A stretch of 35,377 nt of DNA from the NCBI GenBank assembly GCA_902776455.1, contig CACYQI010000045.1:1-35377 (forward strand), written 5' to 3'. This stretch comes from an uncultured Bacteroidales bacterium (GTDB lineage Bacteria; Bacteroidota; Bacteroidia; Bacteroidales; Bacteroidaceae). A model generated the notes under the pieces. That model saw only the letters and a program-made list of their open reading frames with translations, searched no databases and was not told the origin of the DNA. Position numbers and translations under genes: made by a program. Shown here in pieces: positions 22,731 through 29,768 of this stretch (positions are counted from its first letter, which is position 1; each line of letters starts with the position of its first letter).

Positions 22731-24073
22731 TGCTACCGCCAAAGGTTTTCCCCCTAAAGGGGGTTAGGGGGTCTATTGACCTCATTACTCTCGGTTGCAG
22801 CAAGAACCTTGTTGACAGCGAGAAACTCATCCGTCAGCTCGAACTGAACGGCTACAACGTCACGCACGATGCCGAAGAGCCTAACGGGGAGATAGCCATC
22901 GTGAACACCTGCGGCTTCATCGGCGACGCCAAAGAGGAGAGCATCAACATGATCCTGCAACTCGCTCAGCGCAAGCAGGAGGGCAAGCTCCGCCTGCTCA
23001 TCGTCATGGGATGCCTCTCGCAACGCTACCTGCACGAGCTGCAGACCGAACTGCCCGAAGTGGACCGCTTCTACGGGAAGTTCGACTGGAAACAGATTGT
23101 CACCGACCTTGCAGGGACTTACTTCGCCGAAGCACGCAACGAGCGGCGGATAACTACCCCTTCCCACTATGCCTATCTCAAGATAAGCGAGGGGTGCAAC
23201 CGCCGTTGTGCCTATTGTGCCATCCCTATCATCACCGGCAAGCAGAAGAGCCGACCCATTGAGGACGTCGTCGCGGAAGTGGAAGGGCTGGTCGCAAAGG
23301 GCGTCAAGGAGCTGCAGGTCATCGCGCAGGAACTGACCGGCTACGGCACAGACCTCTACGGAAAGCAGATGATAGCCCCGCTCATCGACCGTATCGCCCA
23401 AGTGCCAGGCGTCGAATGGATACGACTCCATTACGCCTATCCCACCAGCTTCCCGATGGAACTGCTGGAAGTGATGAAGCGTCGCTCCAACGTCTGCAAG
23501 TACCTCGATATCGCCCTGCAGCACATCAGCGACAGCCAGCTCTCGGCCATGCATCGCAACATCACGCGGCAGCAGACCTACGACCTCATCGAAACCATCC
23601 GTCAAGAAGTGCCCGGCATTCATCTCCGCACAACCTTGATAGTAGGCTTCCCCGGCGAGACCGACGAAGACTTCCGCCAACTCCTCGACTTCGTGAAGTG
23701 GGCAAAGTTCGAGCGGATGGGAGCTTTTGCCTATAGCGAAGAAGATGGAACCTACAGCGCAGAGCATTACAAGGACGATGTTCCCGACGAGGTGAAGCAG
23801 GCGCGTCTGAGCAAACTGATGCTTGTGCAGCAGCGAATAAGTGCCGACTTTCAGCAGAGCAAAGTAGGGCAGGAACTAAGGGTCATCATCGACCGCGAAG
23901 AAGGCGACTACTTCATCGGCCGCACCGAATACGACTCGCCCGAAGTTGACCCCGAAGTGCTCATCTCAAAGCAGCAGGCTCCTGGCCTTCGCCCGGGCAT
24001 GTTCGTGCAGGCAAAGATAGAAAGCGCCGACGACTTCGACCTATATGCAAGGAAGTTGAAAATTGAAAGTTGA
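22721..24073 (+). CDS. rimO: Ribosomal protein S12 methylthiotransferase RimO
   Basis: 450 residues. It adds a methylthio group to an aspartate of ribosomal protein S12 using two iron-sulfur clusters. The N-terminal UPF0004 domain has Cys26 (TLGCSKN), Cys64 (NTCGF) and Cys98 (MGCLS) for one cluster. The radical SAM domain has Cys159, Cys163 and Cys166 (CNRRCAYC) for the other, and the C-terminal TRAM domain is at about 385-448. LGCSKNLVDSE and the NTCGFIGDAKEESI motif mark RimO rather than MiaB. Residues 4-18 (LLPPKVFPLKGVRGS) are extra and encoded by a palindromic repeat (CCCCCTAAAGGGGG). The last residues, KLKIES, come from a heptamer array. Confidence 0.96.
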   Translation: MKNLLPPKVFPLKGVRGSIDLITLGCSKNLVDSEKLIRQLELNGYNVTHDAEEPNGEIAIVNTCGFIGDAKEESINMILQLAQRKQEGKLRLLIVMGCLSQRYLHELQTELPEVDRFYGKFDWKQIVTDLAGTYFAEARNERRITTPSHYAYLKISEGCNRRCAYCAIPIITGKQKSRPIEDVVAEVEGLVAKGVKELQVIAQELTGYGTDLYGKQMIAPLIDRIAQVPGVEWIRLHYAYPTSFPMELLEVMKRRSNVCKYLDIALQHISDSQLSAMHRNITRQQTYDLIETIRQEVPGIHLRTTLIVGFPGETDEDFRQLLDFVKWAKFERMGAFAYSEEDGTYSAEHYKDDVPDEVKQARLSKLMLVQQRISADFQQSKVGQELRVIIDREEGDYFIGRTEYDSPEVDPEVLISKQQAPGLRPGMFVQAKIESADDFDLYARKLKIES

Positions 24074-24090
24074 AAATTGAAAATTGAAGA
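24053..24090 (+). repeat. Heptamer array at the rimO stop
   Basis: AAGTTGAAAATTGAAAGTTG and further AAAATTG heptamers. The rimO stop codon at 24071-24073 lies inside it. Confidence 0.85.
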
Positions 24091-24280
24091 GCCTCCTCTA
24101 AATCTCCCCCTAAAGGGAGAGACTTCCCCCTCTCCCACGGGAGATGGTTGGGGAGAGGCCTCACTCTTCACTTCGCCGAAGGCGACCCCTCAGCATCCCC
24201 AACTATCCTCTAACCCCTAACCTCTAACCTCCAACCTCCTTCCGCCTGCGCCTGAGCGAAGCGAAGAACTACCAACGAAA
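24091..24280. repeat. Palindromes, CTAACCT heptamers and a 28-bp word upstream of HU
   Basis: It holds palindromic runs (CTCCCCCTAAAGGGAGAG, CTCTCCCACGGGAGA), a pyrimidine-rich heptamer array at 24207-24239 (CTCTAAC, CCCTAAC, CTCCAAC) and a word beginning TTCCGCCTGCGCCTGAGCG at 24240 that recurs at 24653. The heptamers are the reverse complement of the array that follows the HU gene, so the gene is bracketed by an inverted pair. Confidence 0.7.
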
Positions 24281-24571
24281 ATGAACAACAAAGAATTTAT
24301 AACCGACCTCGCGAATCGCACCGAGATGAGCAGCAAGGAAGTGTCCTCGCTCGTCAGTGCTACAGTCTCAGCCATAGTGGACGAGCTGTTGGATGAGAAC
24401 TCAGTAGCCATCCCTGGCTTCGGCACCTTCGAGGTGAAGAAGAAGCTGGAGCGCGTCCTCATCAATCCCACCACCAAGCAGCGCATGCTCGTGCCCCCGA
24501 AAATGTCCGTCACATTCAAACCCAAAGCCCCCCAAAAGGAGTATATTAAGAAGTTAGAGGTTGGTGGTTAG
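24281..24571 (+). CDS. HU/IHF-family DNA-binding protein
   Basis: 96 residues, of normal length. The helical dimerisation half (FITDLANRTEMSSKEVSSLV) is followed by the signature VAIPGFGTFEVKKK and the DNA-gripping arm (RVLINPTTKQRMLVPPKMSVTFKP). It bends and packs DNA as a dimer, either with itself or with the HU-like domain of the next gene. The C-terminal LEVGG-stop is encoded by the beginning of a GGTTAGA heptamer array, so the natural end of the protein was probably changed by the repeat. It belongs to the ftsY-rimO-HU-HU/LysM group. Confidence 0.93.
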   Translation: MNNKEFITDLANRTEMSSKEVSSLVSATVSAIVDELLDENSVAIPGFGTFEVKKKLERVLINPTTKQRMLVPPKMSVTFKPKAPQKEYIKKLEVGG

Positions 24572-24613
24572 AGGTTAGTTAGTGGTTAGAGGTTAGTGGT
24601 TAGAGGTTAGAGA
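24551..24613 (+). repeat. GGTTAGA heptamer array
   Basis: About eight heptamers of the type GGTTAGA/GGTTAGT, purine-rich on the sense strand, beginning inside the last codons of the HU gene. Confidence 0.85.
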
Positions 24614-24862
24614 ATACTTATGGCCCCTAATTAGCACCCAGAACATTCCTCTTTCCGCCTGCGCCTGAGCGAAGCGAAGAACCGAAAGTAAATGGTAAAT
24701 GATTAAATGGTAAATGCAGAGCCTCTCCCCATCCCTCTCCCAAACCCTCCCCTAAAGGGAAGGGCTTGAAGGGAGGGAAACAAATGGTAAATGGTAAATG
24801 ATTAAATGGTAAATGAGAGATGGTAAATGGTAAATGATTAAATGATAAATGGTAAATGAGAG
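24614..24862. repeat. AAATGGT/AAATGAT arrays with a palindrome between them
   Basis: Gene-free gap before the HU-LysM gene. The 28-bp word seen at 24240 recurs at 24653. Two AAATGGT/AAATGAT arrays, 24688-24718 and 24782-24862, flank a palindromic stretch (CCCTCCCCTAAAGGGAAGGG). The second array ends at the start codon of the next gene and holds many out-of-frame ATG triplets. Confidence 0.8.
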
Positions 24863-25981
24863 ATGTCTAAGATAACCCTCCAACAGTTAGCCAAAGTGCT
24901 GGCACAGAAGAAGCACATAACGCAAAAGGAAGCCGAGGCTTTCCTTCGTACCTTCTTCGATGCCATCCTACAGAATGTCGCCGACGACAAGATAGTCAAG
25001 ATAAAAGGTCTTGGCACCTTCAAACTCGTAGAGGTCCTCGACCGTGAGAGCGTTAATATCAACACCGGCTCTCGCATCGTCATACCCGGGCATGTCAAAC
25101 TATCCTTCACCCCCGACACGTCGCTCAAAGACCTGGTCAACAAACCCTTTGCCGACTTCCAGACCGTCATCATCAACGAAGGCACAAGCCTGGAGGAAAT
25201 GGAAAGAACTCCCGTCGAACCCTCCCCCGACATGACCGAAGAGGAAGGACCTCTCTCCAGTTCCCCCTCGGGGGAGCTGGAGGGGAGTCTTGCTGCGGGA
25301 GCAAGGGGCAAGGAGCAAGGGGCAAGAGAATACCAACAGCCAGAGCAATCCTCCTGCTCCTTGCCCCCAGCCCCCTGCCCCTTAAAAGGGGAGCTGGAGG
25401 GGGGGCTTTCGGGAGAGGCTTCGACCGTCCAGCTTCGTGCCATGACAACGGCCGAGAAGTGGGCATTGACACTTGGCGTCGCCCTGCTCTGCATCGCCAG
25501 CTATTTCGTCGGCTACTATCGACTGTTCGGCTCTTTTGGTGACGCAACCCCAGTGGAAGATGCCTGGCAGAACGAAATCACTTCCGGCGACATAGCCGAC
25601 ACCATGTCCGTCTATGAGGACACCACTCTGCTCCCTGTCGCCGATGAAGACACCGTCCTTTCCCTTCCTGCCGACGAGGACACCGTTCAGACCCTTCCCG
25701 CCCAAGAAGAAGCTCGCTCTGTCGCTCCCGCTTCATCCTACAGCCCGAAGACAGACGTCGCCCCCCAGCCCAAGCTCGACCCCGCCAAGACCTATCGGAT
25801 AACAGGAACACGAAAAACCCACATAATGAAGTCAGGCGACTACCTCACCAAAATCGCCTTGCAGGAATACGGCCACAAAGACTTTGCCCGTTACATCATC
25901 CATCACAACAACTTCCGCGACCCCGATAACGTCCCCATCGGTGCAGAAGTCAAACTTCCCGAATTGAAACTCGCAGAGTGA
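24863..25981 (+). CDS. HU-domain protein with a membrane segment and a LysM domain
   Basis: 372 residues. Residues 1-92 are an HU-like DNA-binding domain (QLAKVLAQKKHITQKEAEAF, KIVKIKGLGTFKLVEV, NINTGSRIVIPGHVKLSF). A low-complexity linker follows (about 93-195), then one membrane helix at about 198-218 (KWALTLGVALLCIASYFVGY), an acidic repeat region (DEDTVLSLPADEDTVQTLP) and a LysM domain at about 319-368 (HIMKSGDYLTKIALQEYG to IGAEVKLPEL). The build suggests a tether between nucleoid DNA and peptidoglycan, with the N-terminus in the cytoplasm. Residues about 128-188 are encoded by palindromic and GGGGCAAGG-type repeats also found between genes, captured in frame. Linked to ftsY, rimO and HU. 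Confidence 0.9.
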   Translation: MSKITLQQLAKVLAQKKHITQKEAEAFLRTFFDAILQNVADDKIVKIKGLGTFKLVEVLDRESVNINTGSRIVIPGHVKLSFTPDTSLKDLVNKPFADFQTVIINEGTSLEEMERTPVEPSPDMTEEEGPLSSSPSGELEGSLAAGARGKEQGAREYQQPEQSSCSLPPAPCPLKGELEGGLSGEASTVQLRAMTTAEKWALTLGVALLCIASYFVGYYRLFGSFGDATPVEDAWQNEITSGDIADTMSVYEDTTLLPVADEDTVLSLPADEDTVQTLPAQEEARSVAPASSYSPKTDVAPQPKLDPAKTYRITGTRKTHIMKSGDYLTKIALQEYGHKDFARYIIHHNNFRDPDNVPIGAEVKLPELKLAE

Positions 25982-26079
25982 ACGCGGCTTTTAGCCTCCG
26001 CATAGAGAATAAATTAATGCTTGAAGCACCCCTAAAGTTAGTTGCTTTGCGGCTGGTGTTGGTATCAAAGAACAAATAA

Positions 26080-26835
26080 ATGAATAAGACTGTATTGATA
26101 ACAGGTGCAACAAGCGGCATCGGGCTTGGTTGCGCAAGGAGGTTTGCCAGGAACGGCGACAGACTGATCCTGACTGGAAGAAACGAGGAAAGGCTCTCTG
26201 AAATCTGTATGGAACTGAAGGACGAGGGGGCTGAGGTGGTTATGCTTGTCTTCGACGTGAGAGACAGGGAGGAGGCAAGGAGGCTTCTCGCTGAACTGCC
26301 CGAGGAATGGCGGAAAGTCGATGTGCTTGTCAACAATGCAGGACTGGCGCTCGGTCTTGAACCCGAACAGGTGGGCAACCCCGACGACTGGGACACGATG
26401 ATTGACACGAACATCAAGGGCTTGCTGACGATGACGCGGCTCGTGGTGCCTGGTATGGTGGAACGCAACCGCGGTCACGTTATCAATATCGGTTCGATTG
26501 CGGGCGATGCGGCCTATGCGGGAGGCAATGTCTATTGTGCCACTAAAGCTGCTGTCAAGGCCATTACGGACGGTCTTCGCATCGATGTGGCCGATACCGC
26601 TGTTCGCGTGACGAACCTCAAGCCCGGACTGGTGGAGACGAACTTCAGCAATGTCCGTTTTCATGGAGACACAGACCGCGCCGCCAAGGTGTATGAGGGC
26701 ATCAAGCCGCTCACGGGCGACGACATCGCCGATGTGGCCGTCTATGTGGCTAACGCGCCCGAGCATGTGCAGATAGCCGAAGTGACGATTCTTGCCACCC
26801 ATCAGGCCAGCGGCAGCGTGATTAAACGGACTTAG
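26080..26835 (+). CDS. Short-chain dehydrogenase, YdfG-like
   Basis: 251 residues of the classical SDR family. The cofactor motif TGATSGIG is at 8-15, NNAG at 85-88, and the catalytic residues are Ser139 (INIGSIAG), Tyr152 and Lys156 (YCATK). TGRNEERL after the second strand fits NADP(H). DTMIDTNIKGLLTMTR, VPGMVERNRGHVINIGS and FSNVRFHGD closely resemble E. coli YdfG, an NADP-dependent 3-hydroxy acid (serine/allo-threonine) dehydrogenase, so that activity is the best guess. The stop codon overlaps the stop of the convergent GH51 gene by 3 bases, and no terminator is seen. Confidence 0.9.
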   Translation: MNKTVLITGATSGIGLGCARRFARNGDRLILTGRNEERLSEICMELKDEGAEVVMLVFDVRDREEARRLLAELPEEWRKVDVLVNNAGLALGLEPEQVGNPDDWDTMIDTNIKGLLTMTRLVVPGMVERNRGHVINIGSIAGDAAYAGGNVYCATKAAVKAITDGLRIDVADTAVRVTNLKPGLVETNFSNVRFHGDTDRAAKVYEGIKPLTGDDIADVAVYVANAPEHVQIAEVTILATHQASGSVIKRT

Positions 26836-28469
26836 GGGAGGGACGGGGAGAGGCTTACGATAGCTACGGAACAGGGGTTGAGGGAGAGCGACGCTGATTT
26901 CATGGAAATCTGCTTTGCCGTGATGTTGTAGCGGTCGTCGGCTGTGTTCTTGGCACAAACGTCTGCATGGTCGATGGTCCATGCCTCCACTACTTTATAG
27001 CCAGAGGGTACGGAGAGCTTCACTTTCTGCTTCTCGTCGTATGAACGATTGACGAGCGAGACAACCAGTCGGCCTTCATCATCTATGACTGCTGCACTAC
27101 CGATGAAGCACAGGTCAAGTTCTGCTTTGGTCACAGAGGTCTCGTTGTCACCTTCCACCAAGAGTTTGCCCATGCTCCACCCCTTGATGCCAGGACCTTT
27201 CACGTCCAAGCCGACGGCACTACCGTTCATAAGTCGCCGATAGAGGTCGAAGACGTGGTAGCATGCCGAGGCATAGACGTCCTGTTCGCCCACCGTCTTG
27301 AGCAGTCCGTGACCGTTCACAGGGAAGATGTAGTTGGCCATTGCTACATGTGGGCTGGTGCGAATGAATACGTTCAGCATGGAAGCCATTGCGGCCACGT
27401 CGTAGAGGCGGCGGTCGTCTGTGCGGCTGAACACGTATCTGTTCCCGTCGAAGACGCTGTGACGGCAGTTCCATTCGTCTATGCTGAAGCGGACGGGATT
27501 GGCTGAGCGGCTGGCCGAGGCGTTGTAAGCCGACAGCTCGGCTATGAGGTGGCGCAGGTTGGCCTCCACTCTCTCAGAGCCGAAGAGTGTTGTGGCCGGA
27601 TTCTGAAGAACCTGATTGTTGACCTTTGCGGTAAGATAGAAATGGAGCGTCAGATAGTCGAGATAAGTTCCGCATTTGTTCAGGACTGTAGTGTTCCAAC
27701 CTCCGTTGTGTCCTACGCCTAAAAGACTGATGTCGGGGAAGTTTGCCTTGATGGTCGAGGCATACCGCAGGAGCTGTTCGGCATAGGCCGAGTCTGTTTC
27801 GCCCTTGTGGAAACGGTTAGGCAGATAGTTCTCGTTGCCCAGACACCAATACTTCACCCCATAAGGCTCTTTGTGACCGCAGCGGGCTCGATAAGCCCCC
27901 ATGGGCGTGCTGGCTGCTCCGTTGACGTATTCCACCCAGTCGAGTGCCTCGCCAAGCGAGTGGGTGAAGGTGTTGTTGTTGCCCATTGGGATGTTGATAT
28001 AGGGTTCGGTACCGATTTCCCGACACCAGCGGATGAACTCGTCTGTGCCGAAGGTGTAGTACTCGGTGCCTCCCCATATCTTCTCGCTCTGAGGCTTTCT
28101 GTCGGGACCGACTCCACGCCTCCATTCGTAGTCGTAGATGGCTGTGCCGGCAGGCCATCGGACGATGGGTATCTGCAGCCCAAGCAGCCAGTCGGTAACG
28201 GCCTTGTTCTCCTTGCCGGCTGTGCTCACCACGCCTCCGTAGATGACGTGGTCGTTGCAGTCCTCCAGCATCTGTCCGTATATCATCGGATTGACTGGAA
28301 CGCGATGCTCGAGGTCGGTAATGGAAACGACCGTAGTGCCCGTAGCTACTGTTTGGGTGAAAACAGGTGCTTGCGCCAACAGCAGCTGCGGACAGACTGC
28401 CACAAGCAACATGGTAAACGCAAGCTTCTGGGCCATAAGAATAGTAAAGGAGGAGGTTGTGTCTTTCAT
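26832..28469 (-). CDS. GH51-type alpha-L-arabinofuranosidase
   Basis: 545 residues; a Met at residue 12 is an alternative start, and either gives a secretion signal (MAQKLAFTMLLVAVCPQLL). The TIM barrel covers about 55-380 with the family motifs PIVRWPAGTAIYDYEW and EFIRWCREIGTEPYINI. The acid/base is Glu213 in WCLGNENY and the nucleophile is Glu332 in FSIDEWN. The C-terminal beta-sandwich is at about 430-540. It should release arabinofuranose from arabinan or arabinoxylan oligosaccharides, in the periplasm or outside. No other pectin or xylan genes adjoin it. The -7 box at 28505-28512 favours the upstream start. Confidence 0.93.
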   Translation of the reverse strand: MKDTTSSFTILMAQKLAFTMLLVAVCPQLLLAQAPVFTQTVATGTTVVSITDLEHRVPVNPMIYGQMLEDCNDHVIYGGVVSTAGKENKAVTDWLLGLQIPIVRWPAGTAIYDYEWRRGVGPDRKPQSEKIWGGTEYYTFGTDEFIRWCREIGTEPYINIPMGNNNTFTHSLGEALDWVEYVNGAASTPMGAYRARCGHKEPYGVKYWCLGNENYLPNRFHKGETDSAYAEQLLRYASTIKANFPDISLLGVGHNGGWNTTVLNKCGTYLDYLTLHFYLTAKVNNQVLQNPATTLFGSERVEANLRHLIAELSAYNASASRSANPVRFSIDEWNCRHSVFDGNRYVFSRTDDRRLYDVAAMASMLNVFIRTSPHVAMANYIFPVNGHGLLKTVGEQDVYASACYHVFDLYRRLMNGSAVGLDVKGPGIKGWSMGKLLVEGDNETSVTKAELDLCFIGSAAVIDDEGRLVVSLVNRSYDEKQKVKLSVPSGYKVVEAWTIDHADVCAKNTADDRYNITAKQISMKSASLSLNPCSVAIVSLSPSLP

Positions 28470-28504
28470 GTCGAAATGTTTGTTGTCCGATAGTTTTTAG
28501 ACTG

Positions 28505-28512
28505 CAAATTTA
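28505..28512 (-). promoter_or_regulatory. -7 box of the GH51 gene
   Basis: Minus-strand TAAATTTG. A weak CATG stands where the -33 box should be. The leader is about 28 nt. Confidence 0.5.
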
Positions 28513-28576
28513 CTAATAATCGTCCCATAAACATGCGATACGACTGCTTTTTAACCTTTTTTAAACAGACTCAGCC

Positions 28577-28606
28577 TCTGCCGACAAGGACATTTTTGTA
28601 ACTTTG
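28577..28606 (+). promoter_or_regulatory. Promoter of the carbonic anhydrase gene
   Basis: TCTG at 28577-28580, an 18-bp spacer and TAACTTTG at 28599-28606. The leader before the ATG at 28627 is about 14 nt. Confidence 0.65.
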
Positions 28607-28626
28607 CATAACGAAAACGATGTATT

Positions 28627-29166
28627 ATGATAGACCAGATTATTGAATACAACAAGTCTTTCGTCGAGCAGAAGGGCTATGAGAAGTATCTTACGGATAA
28701 GTACCCGGACAAGAAGCTAGCTGTGCTGTCCTGCATGGACACGCGTTTGACGGAGCTGCTCCCAGCCGCTCTAGGACTGAAGAATGGCGACGCAAAGATT
28801 ATCAAGAACGCTGGCGGCTTGGTGATTTCTGCTTTCGACTCGGCCATGCGTAGTCTGATTGTCGCCATCTACGAGTTGGGGGTGCAGGAGATTATGGTGG
28901 TGGCTCATTCTCATTGTGGTGCCTGCCACATGAGCTACGACCATTTCCACCATGAAATGATTGCTCGTGGCGTGACAGATGCGACACTCGAAACCATCCG
29001 CAAGTGTGGCATAGACCTCAACCAATGGCTGGAGGGCTTCAAGGACACGCCTACTTCTGTCCGCAAGACGGTTGAGACCATCAAGACACATCCGCTGGTG
29101 CCCAAGGATATAGTGGTCAGAGGCTTCATTATCGACTCTGAGACAGGTGCTTTGGAAGAGATTTGA
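28627..29166 (+). CDS. Beta-class carbonic anhydrase
   Basis: 179 residues, the short type. It interconverts carbon dioxide and bicarbonate with a zinc ion. The ligands are Cys36 (in SCMDTR), His94 and Cys97 (in AHSHCGAC), and Asp38-Arg40 is the catalytic dyad. NAGGLVISAFDSAMRSL between them is typical of the family. It is a single cytoplasmic gene with its own promoter, divergent from the GH51 gene. Bicarbonate supply would fit the carboxylation-based succinate metabolism common in Bacteroidales, which is an inference. Confidence 0.95.
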   Translation: MIDQIIEYNKSFVEQKGYEKYLTDKYPDKKLAVLSCMDTRLTELLPAALGLKNGDAKIIKNAGGLVISAFDSAMRSLIVAIYELGVQEIMVVAHSHCGACHMSYDHFHHEMIARGVTDATLETIRKCGIDLNQWLEGFKDTPTSVRKTVETIKTHPLVPKDIVVRGFIIDSETGALEEI

Positions 29167-29179
29167 AGGATTATCTTAA

Positions 29180-29302
29180 ATTAACGTGAATTCTTCGGCA
29201 AGCCTCAGGCGCAGGCGGAAGCGTGTTTTATCTTTAACATATAATTGCCATGTAATTGCCCATTAATTTCCAATAATTATTTTTCCTCGAATTCACGTTA
29301 AT
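29180..29302. repeat. Inverted repeat after the carbonic anhydrase gene
   Basis: ATTAACGTGAATTC at 29180-29193 and its perfect complement at 29289-29302. Between them lies a CTCAGGCGCAGGCGGAA word, the complement of the word at 24240 and 24653. Confidence 0.7.
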
Positions 29303-29330
29303 CTTAAATTCTTGTCCTTGTTGTCCGCCA

Positions 29331-29632
29331 AATAAGCGCCGAAGGCGCGAAAGAACACAGACGGGGGTGTAACTCCCGGTAATTGCGCAACAACACAAAA
29401 AGTCCCGAAGGGACGACAGAGACATAAGCAATATGATATTAAACAAGTTAGATATTCTGTCGCCCTTTGACTTCGTCGACCTTTGGTTCAGGGCTTAGTT
29501 TTGTTGATGCTCCTGTACCGGGGGCTTGCGCCCCCGTCTGTGGTCTCTCGTCCCTTCGGGACTTTTGTATGTTGATGCCCTTGTGCTGGGGGGGTACCCC
29601 CGTCTGTGTTCTTTCGCACCTCCTGTGCTTTC
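29331..29632. repeat. Large palindromic element made of small hairpins (copy 2)
   Basis: Same plan as 16445-16655. Hairpins from left to right are GCGCC-GAA-GGCGC, an ACAGACGGGGG hairpin, GTCCC-GAA-GGGAC, the central AT-rich loop, a CGCCCTTT...GGGCTT hairpin carrying an extra 20-odd bases, CGGGGGCTTGCGCCCCCG, GTCCC-TTC-GGGAC and GGGGGGGTACCCCC. The stem words differ from copy 1 but pairing is kept, and the right side has one more unit. Confidence 0.8.
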
Positions 29633-29674
29633 CCCCTGGACAACAATAATAAATTCCTGCATGTATCACGAAAA

Positions 29675-29706
29675 AAGGTGTCCGCCGGAAGACCGACGAA
29701 CACCTT
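29675..29706 (-). terminator. Intrinsic terminator of the large secreted protein gene
   Basis: On the minus strand AAGGTGT pairs with ACACCTT and is followed by TTTT; the inner part (GTCGGTC, CCGGCGG) adds pairing. It lies 63 bp past the stop codon. Confidence 0.8.
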
Positions 29707-29768
29707 GTCGTTGTGCTTTCCTTCTCTATTGGGAGAAGGAGGGCTTTTTAGGGTTGTAAGCTGAGTTC

